Source of the DNA: Bacteroidales bacterium
Lineage (GTDB): Bacteria; Bacteroidota; Bacteroidia; Bacteroidales; WCHB1-69
Length of the DNA: 64,000 nucleotides
NCBI GenBank assembly: GCA_024400835.1
Contig: JAKSMC010000004.1
Location: forward strand, 47,749-111,748
Direction: 5' to 3'
The notes under the pieces were generated by a model, which was not told where the DNA came from, ran no database searches, and was given only the letters and a program-made list of their open reading frames with translations. This document shows, piece after piece, positions 27,178 to 36,002 of the stretch. Made by a program: the position numbers and the translations under genes. The stretch's first letter is position 1. Each line of letters starts with the position of its first letter.

Positions 27178-28551
27178 TTACTTGCCGATGCAGAACTTTC
27201 CAAATATGTTCCCTAACAGCTCATCGGTGGAGATAGTGCCGGTGAGGCAGCCGAGGTCGTATAGGGCGGCACGCACATCTTCTGCTAACAAATCAGTGGG
27301 AATCTGGTCGTCCAACCCTTGCTGTATGCGGTCGATGGACGTGCTGATGTCCGATAGCAGGGCGTAGTGCCGCTCGTTGGTGAGGAGCGATAGATCCTGG
27401 ATTTGGAAGCGCTCCACATATTGAGTCAACTGCTCTTCAATGCTGTCGATGTTGACGTTGCGTTTTGCGGAGGTGAACAGGATGCCCATATCGTGCCAGC
27501 GCTGGTAGTCGGCGGGCAGCGACTCCATTTGGTCTATTTTGTTGGCGATGATGACCAGTTGCTTGTCCTGCATATCCACGTGCGCTTTGAAATCTTCGAT
27601 TTCCTGTTCCACCGTGTCGGGATGGTCTTGCGTGATGTCGAGCATATAGAGGATGATGGCGGCCTGCTCGATGGCGTGGTAGGTGCGCTGGATGCCGTAG
27701 TTCTCGATTTCGTCGTCGGACTGGCGGATGCCCGCGGTGTCGATGAATCGGAACAACGTGCCGTTGATGTTGAAGGTGTCCTCTATGGTGTCGCGCGTTG
27801 TGCCCGGAATGTGCGAGACGATGGCGCGGTCGTGTTGCAGGATGGTGTTGAGCAGGGTCGATTTGCCTACGTTGGGCTTGCCTACGATGGCCACGGGAAT
27901 GCCCGTTTTCAGCACGTTGCCGATTTTGAATGAGGCGATGAGGCGTTCTACCTCACTGCGCAGCGAGTCGAGGATGTTGCGCAGCTCGTCGCGGTTGGCA
28001 AATTCCACGTCCTCTTCGCTGAAGTCCAGTTCCAACTCGATGAGTGAGGCCAACTGCACGAACTGCTCGCGCAGGGCGTTGATCTTCTTCGAGAAGGTGC
28101 CGGTGAGCTGGTTGACGGCCAACTTGTGGGTGGTTTCCGACTGTGAGTCAATGAGGTCGGCGATGGCCTCGGCCTGCGGCAGGTCCATTTTGCCGTTGAG
28201 GAATGCGCGCTGCGTGAACTCGCCGGGTGCGGCCATTCGGCATCCCTTCTCCACCAGCAACTCAATGATTTTCTTCTGGATGTAGATGGAGCCGTGGCAC
28301 GAAATCTCCACCATATCCTCGCCTGTGTAGGAACGCGGCGCCGCGAACTTGGTGACGACTACTTGGTCGATGAGCTGCTCGCCGTCGTAAATTTCGGAGA
28401 ACTTGGCCACTTGGGGCTTCAGCTGTTCAAATTGGAACTTGCCGCCGAATAGTTTTGCGGCAGTGTCGAAGGCCTCTGGGCCGGAGAGGCGAATCATGGC
28501 AATGGCTCCCAGTCCGGGAGGCGTGGAGATGGCGCAGATGGTTTCTTTCAT
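27178..28551 (-). CDS. mnmE: tRNA uridine-5-carboxymethylaminomethyl GTPase MnmE
   Basis: MnmE with MnmG modifies the wobble uridine (cmnm5U34) of several tRNAs. The 457-residue protein shows the N-terminal folate-binding domain (ETICAISTPPGLGAIAMIRL), a central helical domain, and the inserted G domain with G1 GKPNVGKST, G2/G3 DTAG and G4 NKID. It ends in the diagnostic C-terminal FCIGK, whose Cys is essential. Length and start are standard. Confidence 0.97.
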   Translation of the reverse strand: MKETICAISTPPGLGAIAMIRLSGPEAFDTAAKLFGGKFQFEQLKPQVAKFSEIYDGEQLIDQVVVTKFAAPRSYTGEDMVEISCHGSIYIQKKIIELLVEKGCRMAAPGEFTQRAFLNGKMDLPQAEAIADLIDSQSETTHKLAVNQLTGTFSKKINALREQFVQLASLIELELDFSEEDVEFANRDELRNILDSLRSEVERLIASFKIGNVLKTGIPVAIVGKPNVGKSTLLNTILQHDRAIVSHIPGTTRDTIEDTFNINGTLFRFIDTAGIRQSDDEIENYGIQRTYHAIEQAAIILYMLDITQDHPDTVEQEIEDFKAHVDMQDKQLVIIANKIDQMESLPADYQRWHDMGILFTSAKRNVNIDSIEEQLTQYVERFQIQDLSLLTNERHYALLSDISTSIDRIQQGLDDQIPTDLLAEDVRAALYDLGCLTGTISTDELLGNIFGKFCIGK

Positions 28552-28618
28552 AAATCGTCAATGTTGAACCGCAAAGTGACTGTTTCTCAGTCTTCTCTGC
28601 CGTTGTGTTAGTCCGCTG

Positions 28619-28626
28619 CAAAAGTA
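28619..28626 (-). promoter_or_regulatory. Promoter -7 element of mnmE
   Basis: TACTTTTG on the minus strand followed by CAGCGG, about 68 bases before the start and abutting the terminator of the upstream gene. Confidence 0.55.
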
Positions 28627-28660
28627 TAAAAAAAACAGGCAGCGCGATTGCACTGCCTGT
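28627..28660 (-). terminator. Terminator of the 28685 lipoprotein gene
   Basis: Stem ACAGGCAG/CTGCCTGT followed by a T-run on the minus strand, 25 bases after the stop codon. Confidence 0.85.
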
Positions 28661-28684
28661 CATTGTCATTCGTCAACGAAACGA

Positions 28685-29110
28685 TTATTCGTCGAGGTGG
28701 CGGTAATCGTACGTCTTTTCACGTGCGACGTTGCCATCTTCGCCCAGATAGAATTTGTTCTGGATCAAGATGACTTCGCCTTCTGTTGTACGTTTCAAAG
28801 TGTAAACGAAATAGTCGCCTTCTTGGAAGTAAGGTTTCAATTCGTTAGCGTGCAACATGATAGCTGCGACGGATTCGTCATAACGGGTGATAGCTTTGAT
28901 GTCGCTGACGTCAGCAGTCATGCCTTTGTATGCGTCTTGGCCTTCCCAAAGGTTGTAAATAGTACCGAGAACAGCTTTTACGCTGGTCTCATTGCTGCCA
29001 GATGCGAAATGGTATTCGTCAATACCGACAGAGTAGAATTCAACAGGTCTGTGGCAGCTGGTAAGAACCATTGCACAGCAAACGATTGCTAATACGGCTA
29101 ATTTTTTCAT
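28685..29110 (-). CDS. Small lipoprotein of unknown function
   Basis: A 141-residue lipoprotein with signal MKKLAVLAIVCCAMVLTSC (lipobox LTSC). The mature region begins HRPVEFYSVGIDEYHF. I recognise no catalytic motif. It is a single gene with its own terminator, placed between kbl and mnmE. Confidence 0.8.
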   Translation of the reverse strand: MKKLAVLAIVCCAMVLTSCHRPVEFYSVGIDEYHFASGSNETSVKAVLGTIYNLWEGQDAYKGMTADVSDIKAITRYDESVAAIMLHANELKPYFQEGDYFVYTLKRTTEGEVILIQNKFYLGEDGNVAREKTYDYRHLDE

Positions 29111-29159
29111 TTTAATTGAATTTGATTAGTGAATAATGATTTGAATTAATACTTTCGCC

Positions 29160-29196
29160 AATCTAATAGCTAATAGCTAAAAGCTAATGGCCAATG
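29160..29196. repeat. Short-period intergenic repeat (CTAATAGCTAAAAG type)
   Basis: Four degenerate ~10-nt units (CTAATAGCTAATAGCTAAAA then GCTAATGGCC) directly after the kbl stop codon. Confidence 0.7.
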
Positions 29197-30387
29197 TTAT
29201 TTGATCACGCCGAGTTCCTTGCCAATCTTCGTGAAGGCAGCGATACACTTGTCGAGGTGTTCGGGTTCGTGAGCTGCGGAGATTTGAACGCGGATACGGG
29301 CTTGGTCTTTCGGAACGACAGGATAGTAGAAACCGGTGACATAGATGCCTTCTTCTTGCAATTTGGCAGCCATGACCTGTGACAATTTAGCGTCGTACAA
29401 CATCACAGCGCAGATAGCGGATTCCGTAGGTTTGATGTCGAAGCCGGCAGCTTTCATCTTAGCAACGAAATAGTCGGTATTGCTGTGGAGTTTGTCTTGG
29501 AGTTCGTTGGTTTCGGACATGATGTCAACCATCTTGCAGCCAGCAGCAGCCACCATAGGAGGAATGGAGTTGGAGAAGAGGTATGGACGGGAGCGTTGAC
29601 GCAACATATCGATGATTTCCTTCTTACCGGTGGTGAAGCCGCCGATAGCGCCGCCGAATGCCTTGCCGAGGGTGCCGGTGAGGATTTCGATTTTGCCGCG
29701 GAGGTTGTAGCGTTCAGTTACGCCACGACCGGTGTTGCCGACAACACCTGCGGAGTGTGATTCGTCAACCATGACCATAGCGTTGTATTTCTGTGCCAGT
29801 TCGTAGATCTTGTCGAGCGGGCAGACGTTGCCGTCCATAGAGAATACGCCGTCGGTGACGATGATGCGGAAGCGTTGAGCTTGAGCGGCCTTGAGTTGTT
29901 CTTCGAGGTCGGCCATGTCAGCGTTTTTATAGCGATAGCGAACAGCCTTGCAGAGGCGAACGCCGTCGATGATGGAAGCGTGGTTGAGGGCGTCGGAGAT
30001 GATAGCGTCCTGGTCAGTCAACAGGGGTTCGAAAACACCGCCGTTGGCATCGAAGCAAGCAGCGTAGAGGATGGTGTCCTCAGTGCCGAAGAATTCAGCG
30101 ATCTTCTTTTCCAAAGCTTTGTGCAAATCGGAGCAACCGCAGATGAAGCGTACGGAAGCCATACCGTAACCGTGGGTGTCGAGGGCTTCCTTAGCGGCAG
30201 CGATAAGTTGCGGGTTGTTAGCGAGACCGAGGTAGTTGTTAGCGCAGAAGTTGAGCACTTTGCTACCGTCTTGCAGAGTGATTTCACCGCTTTGCGGAGA
30301 AGCGATGATACGTTCGTTTTTGTACAAACCGGCTTCTTTGATGTCGGCTAATTCTTTCTGAAGGTGTTCTTGAAAATTGGTGTACAT
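29197..30387 (-). CDS. kbl: Glycine C-acetyltransferase (2-amino-3-ketobutyrate CoA ligase)
   Basis: A PLP enzyme of threonine catabolism that converts 2-amino-3-ketobutyrate and CoA to glycine and acetyl-CoA. The 396-residue protein shows the alpha-oxoamine synthase pattern: NFCANNYLGLANNP near the N-terminus, VDESHSAGVVG, and the PLP lysine in TGTLGKAFGGAIGG. Length and start match Kbl. The partner tdh is not in the window. BioF is a less likely alternative. Confidence 0.95.
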   Translation of the reverse strand: MYTNFQEHLQKELADIKEAGLYKNERIIASPQSGEITLQDGSKVLNFCANNYLGLANNPQLIAAAKEALDTHGYGMASVRFICGCSDLHKALEKKIAEFFGTEDTILYAACFDANGGVFEPLLTDQDAIISDALNHASIIDGVRLCKAVRYRYKNADMADLEEQLKAAQAQRFRIIVTDGVFSMDGNVCPLDKIYELAQKYNAMVMVDESHSAGVVGNTGRGVTERYNLRGKIEILTGTLGKAFGGAIGGFTTGKKEIIDMLRQRSRPYLFSNSIPPMVAAAGCKMVDIMSETNELQDKLHSNTDYFVAKMKAAGFDIKPTESAICAVMLYDAKLSQVMAAKLQEEGIYVTGFYYPVVPKDQARIRVQISAAHEPEHLDKCIAAFTKIGKELGVIK

Positions 30388-30450
30388 TGTGTTAATGTTT
30401 TATTTGTTAGTTGATTATTTGATTTCGGAGTGCCATAAGCAAACGAGCCG

Positions 30451-30458
30451 CAAAGATA
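30451..30458 (-). promoter_or_regulatory. Promoter -7 element of kbl
   Basis: TATCTTTG followed by CGGC on the minus strand, about 65 bases before the start codon. Confidence 0.7.
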
Positions 30459-30543
30459 CAAAAAAAGTTTGAAGATGTGTATATGTAAAAAATGAAGAGG
30501 CGGAGGGGAGAAAGAAGTTGTTTTTGAAGTGGATTTAAAAAAA

Positions 30544-30650
30544 GATTTTCCATTGGATTTTGAGGAGTCTGAAAGACGACGACAGAACGGGGGACCGGTT
30601 CGTCCGGCTATTTTTGGTGGGATTTTCATTTGGATTTTGAAACTTGCATA
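30544..30650 (+). repeat. Island-flanking dispersed element, left copy
   Basis: This ~107-bp segment matches the reverse complement of 51819-51938. The longest shared block is GATTTTCATTTGGATTTTGA, followed by AACTTG; another reads GACGACGAC after an AGGAGTC. The two copies bracket the CRISPR-Cas island. Confidence 0.75.
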
Positions 30651-30947
30651 TACAGCAGTGTAATTCTTTTCGATAGGCAGCAGCCAGCTCCCGATATTGT
30701 CTGGAGGGCAATGTTTGGGTAACCGGGGACCGCGTCTCCGGCTGTAGATGCGCTATGCCAAATTGTCTGGAAGGCATTACAAGGAATCGTGGCGCGATGA
30801 ACATCTGACACTTACGGCTCGCCAAGACTGGAATACGCTGTTTGTCCGGAAGATGTTATGGTGATATCCGCCGTATAGGACCCGACAAAGGCGGTCATTG
30901 GGAAATTGTGAAACCAAAATAACCGCTGGAAATCATACTTAAAAAAT
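30651..30947. other. Gene-free segment with decayed sequence
   Basis: No intact gene. It has two direct copies of ATTGTCTGGARGGCA (30695 and 30762) and an imperfect palindrome CCGGGGACCGCGTCTCCGG (~30723). At its right end lies the coding remnant described at 30869-30922. Confidence 0.5.
30869..30922 (+). pseudogene. Remnant of a helix-turn-helix C-terminus (GPDKGGHWE motif), copy 1
   Basis: The frame reads RRIGPDKGGHWEIVKPK then stop. That ending is typical of the C-terminal winged helix of Bacteroidota AlbA_2/AAA_4 ATP-binding regulators. Only the last ~18 codons survive. A matching tail (RRVGPDKGGHWEIVEK) lies at 40711-40845. Confidence 0.5.
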
Positions 30948-30982
30948 ACGAACAATCCGTTCGTAAATAAGTACTACCTTTG
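30948..30982 (+). promoter_or_regulatory. Operator and promoter of the WYL regulator gene
   Basis: A perfect inverted repeat ACGAAC-N5-GTTCGT occupies 30948-30964. Exactly ten bases later comes the -7 box TACCTTTG (30975-30982). The same arrangement, with the same spacing, precedes the retropepsin-like gene. Placement just upstream of -7 suggests repression, probably by the WYL protein itself. Confidence 0.75.
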
Positions 30983-31007
30983 CAGCCGAAAAAAAACAAA
31001 CAAAATT

Positions 31008-32075
31008 ATGCCGAACACAAAACACTTTTTAACGCGTCTGCGCCTCTTGGACGAGATGCTGAGCGACCGCCACCATTTTTATACTTTGGATGAATTAACC
31101 GAAAATGTAAATGATGAACTGCGAGCGATGGGCTGCGAGGAGGTTACGCGGCGCTGTATAGAAAAAGACATCCACTTTATTGAAATCGATGGCCCATTTA
31201 GAATTCCATTTGAACGAAGTTCTGCTTCTGTCTTCAGTGAGGAAAAGCAGAAGGACGTTGTTAATCGCATTCTTCGTTATACTTCGGATGCCATCCCGAT
31301 TTTCAATAAGGAGATGAGCAAGGACGAGAAGTACTTGTTGTCGGAGGCGATGTCGCTGCTCGGACAATTTGACGGACTGCCCGAGTTGGAGGGCTTGGAA
31401 CGATTACGCTCCAGTCTTGGCAAATCGGATTCCCGGCAAATCATCTCTCTGTCCAAAAATCCTTTGGAGGGAGAATCAACGTTAGGCGAGCTCTACACGG
31501 CGATTTCCAATCGGCAGGTGGTGGAAATCACCTACCATACATTTGATGATCCAGCCACGAAATTGAAGATTATGCTTTATCCCTATTTGCTGAAGGAGTA
31601 TAACCGTCGTTGGTTTTTGATGGCGATGGATGTGGCGGCAGGAGAGTTGCGCAATTACGGTTTGGACCGTATTGACAAAGTGAAGCCCTTGCCCGCGCAG
31701 AAATACGTGCCCTACAATGGCGACATCAACGAACGATACGAGGACATCATTGGGGTTACCTATTATGAAGGCAATCCGGTAGAACACATCTTGTTCTGGG
31801 TCAGCGACAAATCCAAGTGTTATGTGCAAACAAAGCCGCTGCACGAATCACAGAAGAAGTACTCTGGCAGCAAAGAAATGGCTTTGCGTGCGGAGTATCC
31901 CCAACTTGAAGGCGGCTTCTTTTTCTCCATCGACTGCATGAACAACTACGAACTCATCCGCGAGCTCACCGCTTTTGGCGCAGACTTGATTGTCCTTTCA
32001 CCAGACAATATCCGCAACGAAGTTATGGAGAGGGTAGAGCAGATGCACCAGGCCTATCAAAAATTGCGAACATAG
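31008..32075 (+). CDS. WYL-domain transcriptional regulator
   Basis: A 355-residue protein with an N-terminal winged-helix region (about 1-70, containing YTLDELTENVN and RRCIEKDI) and a WYL domain (about 160-240, with LYPYLLKEYNRRWFLMAMD and YGLDRI). A WCX-like C-terminal domain completes it. WYL proteins are ligand-responsive regulators and often control defence loci. It opens the CRISPR island, and the palindrome in its promoter is repeated at the next gene, where it overlaps the stop codon of this one. No such site is visible in front of cas6, so direct control of the cas operon is not supported. Confidence 0.88.
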   Translation: MPNTKHFLTRLRLLDEMLSDRHHFYTLDELTENVNDELRAMGCEEVTRRCIEKDIHFIEIDGPFRIPFERSSASVFSEEKQKDVVNRILRYTSDAIPIFNKEMSKDEKYLLSEAMSLLGQFDGLPELEGLERLRSSLGKSDSRQIISLSKNPLEGESTLGELYTAISNRQVVEITYHTFDDPATKLKIMLYPYLLKEYNRRWFLMAMDVAAGELRNYGLDRIDKVKPLPAQKYVPYNGDINERYEDIIGVTYYEGNPVEHILFWVSDKSKCYVQTKPLHESQKKYSGSKEMALRAEYPQLEGGFFFSIDCMNNYELIRELTAFGADLIVLSPDNIRNEVMERVEQMHQAYQKLRT

Positions 32076-32100
32076 TGTTCGTAAGCATATATTATTTTTG
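32066..32100 (+). promoter_or_regulatory. Operator and promoter of the retropepsin-like gene
   Basis: An inverted repeat GCGAAC-N5-GTTCGT (32066-32082) overlaps the WYL stop codon. Ten bases after it lies the -7 box TATTTTTG (32093-32100). It matches the WYL promoter operator in arms, centre length and spacing. Confidence 0.75.
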
Positions 32101-32124
32101 CGGCATCAAAAAAATAGAAAAGAA

Positions 32125-32610
32125 ATGAAAATAGAAAACAGAAAAATGAAGAAGAACGCAAAGCAATTCAAGACTATGAAAAACAGACCAGAAGTGATAA
32201 TGCCCATTTTGGGAATGAATGAAATAGGCTTGCCCGTACTTTTGGCAACAATTGGAGACAAAGGATTGGTATTTCTTCTCGATACGGGAGCCGGCAGTTG
32301 CTTTTTGGACGAACGGGTTTATCGTTTATTAGAGAATGACTTGCAGAAGTTTGAGATTGATGGCACTATCATTGGTATGGGGGACGTTGTCCATGAGAAG
32401 AAAACTGGTACTGGTATGAAATTCAAAGTGAATGGGCATCCATTCGAAGCCAAATTTGACGTAACGAGTGCTGTATGCAGTTCTTTTGATACTATGGAAA
32501 AAATGCACGGACTTCGTGTTCACGGAATTTTGGGCGTGAATTTTATGGCAAAAAACAATCTGATCTTAGATTTTGCGAATGGGAAGATTTGTAGGAAAAG
32601 GTGTGCGTGA
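32125..32610 (+). CDS. Retropepsin-like aspartic protease domain protein
   Basis: A 161-residue protein from the ATG at 32125; the in-frame TTG at 32098 is part of the promoter box. The active-site motif is D53-T-G-A56 within VFLLDTGAGSCFLDE, with a later hydrophobic-Gly segment VHGILGVNFM typical of the aspartyl protease fold. The N-terminus is a basic stretch (MKIENRKMKKNAKQ) without a signal peptide, so it is probably cytosolic. A single domain implies a homodimer. It is paired with the WYL gene by a shared operator; a role in defence is only inferred. Confidence 0.72.
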   Translation: MKIENRKMKKNAKQFKTMKNRPEVIMPILGMNEIGLPVLLATIGDKGLVFLLDTGAGSCFLDERVYRLLENDLQKFEIDGTIIGMGDVVHEKKTGTGMKFKVNGHPFEAKFDVTSAVCSSFDTMEKMHGLRVHGILGVNFMAKNNLILDFANGKICRKRCA

Positions 32611-32712
32611 ACAAAAAGATTGAATAACAGAGAATTGATGTTGTTTTTTTCATTGTTGAAAAATATTAACAAATAAAAGCAACTGAGTTGTCAAAACTAA
32701 AACATAATTGTA

Positions 32713-32720
32713 TAATTTTG
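32713..32720 (+). promoter_or_regulatory. Promoter -7 element of the cas6-csm operon
   Basis: TAATTTTG followed by CACT, 53 bases before the cas6 start. A TTG at 32688-32690 could act as the -33 element. The region from 32611 is A+T-rich and otherwise empty. Confidence 0.6.
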
Positions 32721-32773
32721 CACTCAACAAAAAATATAATAAACAACCTGTTTGACAAAGTAAAGAAACGCCT

Positions 32774-33457
32774 ATGCAAAATAATCTCAACATTTTACTT
32801 GTACAGTTCTCTAATCCTATTTACAGGGATGAAATACCTGCTTTTCGAGGTGCAATTGTAAATGCACTTCAAGATAAAGGTGCGGATCTTTTTCATAACC
32901 ATAAAGAAGAGGGTCTTGTTTATCGTTATCCATTAATACAGTATAAGCGTATCCATCAGAAAGCGGCTATTGTGTGCATCGGTGAAGGCACGGAAGCAAT
33001 TGGCCAGTTCTTTTCGGCTTGCGATTTTGTTGTGAATATAGGAGATCGTCCGCTTGAATTGGAAGTGGAATCGATAAAGCCCAATAAGGTTTTGGTTCAG
33101 GTTTGGGACAGCATATTCAGCTATACCATTCGCAAATGGCTGCCATTCAATAAGGAGAATTACGAACAGTACACGAAATTGGAAAGTCTGGCAGAGAAGT
33201 ATGCGATGTTAGAGCGACTTCTCATTGGCAACATCCTATCGTTTGGCAAGGGAGTCGGCATTCAATACGACAAGCAGGTGGAATGCAAAATCACAGAAGC
33301 AAGTGAACCGATGAGCATCATGCATAAAGGTGTCAAACTGATGGGGTTTGATGTGGCATTCAAGTCCAACGTCTCTCTGCCCGACTATATTGGCCTGGGA
33401 AAGGGCGTTAGTGTTGGTAATGGAATGGTGAAAAGAATGGAAAGTAATAAAGAGTAA
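32774..33457 (+). CDS. cas6: CRISPR-associated endoribonuclease Cas6 (Cas6b type)
   Basis: Cas6 cuts the precursor crRNA within each repeat, leaving the 8-nt handle (ending TTAAGAC here). The 227-residue protein shows the Cas6b N-terminal pattern FRGAIVNAL followed by LFHNH and YRYPLIQYK, where a His is a catalytic candidate. The C-terminal glycine-rich RNA-binding loop is LPDYIGLGKGVSVGNG. It is the first gene of the operon with its own promoter, and cas10 follows after 11 bases. Confidence 0.88.
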   Translation: MQNNLNILLVQFSNPIYRDEIPAFRGAIVNALQDKGADLFHNHKEEGLVYRYPLIQYKRIHQKAAIVCIGEGTEAIGQFFSACDFVVNIGDRPLELEVESIKPNKVLVQVWDSIFSYTIRKWLPFNKENYEQYTKLESLAEKYAMLERLLIGNILSFGKGVGIQYDKQVECKITEASEPMSIMHKGVKLMGFDVAFKSNVSLPDYIGLGKGVSVGNGMVKRMESNKE

Positions 33458-33468
33458 AATATAAGAAT

Positions 33469-35976
33469 ATGGATAATACAAGAGAAAAAATCTACCTTGC
33501 GGCGTTGCTGCATGATATTGGAAAATTCTATCAGAGGGCGGATGTCGGTTCTGTTAATAACAGTAAGTTTTTAAAAGAGCATTGCAAAGTTGAAAGTGTT
33601 TTTTGCCCTCAATACAATGGTCGTTATTCGCATAAGCATGTATTGTGGACGGCTCAATTCATTGAAGATTTCAGTCCTGTTTTTAAAAATCTTGTTGATT
33701 CTGGATTGGAAGACATTTCTGTGAAAGACAATTTGATGAATTTAGCCGCTGCTCATCATTTATCTTCCGAGCAGTTGTCTGATTTGGGGAAAATCATTAA
33801 AGAGGCGGATTGTCTTTCTTCGGGTATGGATAGAGCTTCTGCTGATGCTTTAAAGGATGCACAAGATGAAGAATTGGCTTCTTGGGATGCATTCAAAAAG
33901 AAAAGAATGATTCCCATTATGGAAACCATTCATCGCGAAATGACGGAATGGCACCATATCCCAATATCAAAAATGAATCTGACAAAAGAATATTTTCCTC
34001 AAGAATCATTTGAAACCATTCCTAATTATGAAACTCTTTGGTATGATTTCAAAGGGGAATTTAAGTTCATCCAGGCTGACACCTATCGTGCTTTTTCGGA
34101 AACGCTATTGAATCTGTTGTTGAAATATACATCATGTATTCCGGCAAGTACAATAAATTTCCCAGATGTTTCTTTGTATGATCATCTAAAAACTACTGCG
34201 GCATTGGCTGTGTGCTTGTATGATTGGAAACAATCTGGTGAAGAGACAAAGAATCCATTTTTGTTAATTGGCGCTGATTTCAGTGGAATACAATCTTATA
34301 TATATCAGATTGTCTCAAAATATGCTGCCAAGAATTTGAAAGGACGTTCTTTTTATTTGCGGTTGCTTTCAGATACAGTTGTTCGCTATTTATTGAAGGA
34401 ATTGAATCTTTTCCAAGCTAATGTGGTTTACAATTCGGGTGGAGGTTTTTATCTGTTGGCTCCCAATACGAAAGAAACTAAGATTAGTTTGGAAAAAGCA
34501 GTTAGAGATATTGAAAAAGCATTGTTTGATACTCATGGTACAGCTTTGTTTGTTGCTATTGACAGTATTGAACTGTCAAAAGACGCTTTGATGCACAGAA
34601 ATGGACAGCATCTTGGTTTGGTATGGGGCGATTTGTTCAAGAAACGAGACAGAAAGAAGTCTGCAAAATTTGCCTCAATGATTCAGGATAATTACAAACA
34701 GTTCTTTGAACCAACAATGGCTGGTGGCGATTCAAAGCGAGACAGCATCACGGGCGAAGAATTCCTTCCGAAGGAAATGCCAAAGGAGAAAGGCGATTTG
34801 CTTTTGAAAGAAGTGAACTTCCAACAGATTAATATTGGTGAAAAATTACGTTCGTCGGATTTCCTTGTAGTTAAAGAAGGTGAACCATTACCTTATTGGA
34901 AAGATAAAACACATATCTCGCCTGCAAATTTGGGATTCACATACTATTTCTTGAATGACAATGACATCAAGGAAAAGAAAGAAAAACTGAAAGCTTCGGC
35001 TGACAGTGTGTCGGTTGTCACAATGAACGGGAAAGAGGGAAATTGCGATTTTTTGAGGACATTAGATGGTGTCAACAACATCTATGGACTTGAGTTTTAT
35101 GGTGGAAATGAAATCAATGATAAAAACGTCCCTACATTTGAAGAAATGTGCGAAAACGATAGCTTCTCCAGAATGGGCGTGCTTCGAATGGATGTGGATA
35201 ATCTCGGGAGCATTTTCCAAAGCGGCATTGCTCCCGAAAGAGCAACTTTGTCAAGGTATGCGGCGTTGAGTCGTTCGTTTGATTTTTTCTTTTCCGGTTA
35301 CTTGAACACCATCTGGCGTGAAACTGAACCCAAACGCTCGTTTATTGTGTATAGTGGTGGAGATGATGTCTTTATTGTTGGAAGCTGGGAAGTGACCATT
35401 CAATTGGCGAAGAAAATTAAAGAAGACTTCTCGGAATTTGCTTGTACGAACCCTGCCTTTTCTTTATCTGGAGGTATCTCTTTTGTGAATGCGAAGTTCC
35501 CAATTATGAAGGCTGCGGAAATGAGTGACGAAGAAGAGAAAAATGCCAAAGGGCACAGTTGTAAAGGATTTGACAAAAATGCAATCTCTTTTATGGGAAT
35601 GCCTTTGAACTGGGACAAGGAATTCCCTCAAGTGGTTTCATTGGTAGAAAACCTTGTTCGTCTGATTGATGATAAAGAAAAACTTCCCAAATCATTTTTG
35701 GGAAAAGTGATGACTCATTATCAAAATGCGGAAGTTAAGCATCATCGCATCACCAAAATGAAAACCTATTGGATGTTCACCTACGATTTGAGTCGTATGA
35801 AAGAACGTGTGAAAGATGCAGAAGCCAAGCAGATTATTGAGAACTGCATCAAAGAGGTTTGTGACAAAAACAAAGGCACACTAAATGGCCGAGCCATTGA
35901 GACAGATTATCATCCATTGGAGTTGTGGACATTTGCCGCACGATGGGCAGAATTGAAATATAGAACTGAAAAATAA
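33469..35976 (+). CDS. cas10: Type III-A Cas10 (Csm1) with HD and GGDD cyclase
   Basis: Large subunit of the Csm complex. The N-terminal HD nuclease is intact (LLHDIGKFYQ with H15-D16, then SHKH), so it should cut single-stranded DNA during transcription. The second Palm domain carries GGDD at 630-633 (YSGGDDVFIVG), which makes cyclic oligoadenylates from ATP when target RNA is bound. The length of 835 residues is usual. Both activities appear intact, which fits the CARF effectors encoded downstream. Confidence 0.95.
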   Translation: MDNTREKIYLAALLHDIGKFYQRADVGSVNNSKFLKEHCKVESVFCPQYNGRYSHKHVLWTAQFIEDFSPVFKNLVDSGLEDISVKDNLMNLAAAHHLSSEQLSDLGKIIKEADCLSSGMDRASADALKDAQDEELASWDAFKKKRMIPIMETIHREMTEWHHIPISKMNLTKEYFPQESFETIPNYETLWYDFKGEFKFIQADTYRAFSETLLNLLLKYTSCIPASTINFPDVSLYDHLKTTAALAVCLYDWKQSGEETKNPFLLIGADFSGIQSYIYQIVSKYAAKNLKGRSFYLRLLSDTVVRYLLKELNLFQANVVYNSGGGFYLLAPNTKETKISLEKAVRDIEKALFDTHGTALFVAIDSIELSKDALMHRNGQHLGLVWGDLFKKRDRKKSAKFASMIQDNYKQFFEPTMAGGDSKRDSITGEEFLPKEMPKEKGDLLLKEVNFQQINIGEKLRSSDFLVVKEGEPLPYWKDKTHISPANLGFTYYFLNDNDIKEKKEKLKASADSVSVVTMNGKEGNCDFLRTLDGVNNIYGLEFYGGNEINDKNVPTFEEMCENDSFSRMGVLRMDVDNLGSIFQSGIAPERATLSRYAALSRSFDFFFSGYLNTIWRETEPKRSFIVYSGGDDVFIVGSWEVTIQLAKKIKEDFSEFACTNPAFSLSGGISFVNAKFPIMKAAEMSDEEEKNAKGHSCKGFDKNAISFMGMPLNWDKEFPQVVSLVENLVRLIDDKEKLPKSFLGKVMTHYQNAEVKHHRITKMKTYWMFTYDLSRMKERVKDAEAKQIIENCIKEVCDKNKGTLNGRAIETDYHPLELWTFAARWAELKYRTEK

Positions 35977-36002
35977 TCAATAACAATTTAAAATTTGAAA
36001 AT

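Noticed and set aside
32611..32773. WYL operator in front of cas6
   Set aside because: I looked for CGAAC-N5-GTTCG in the cas6 upstream region and did not find it, so WYL control of the cas operon is not claimed.
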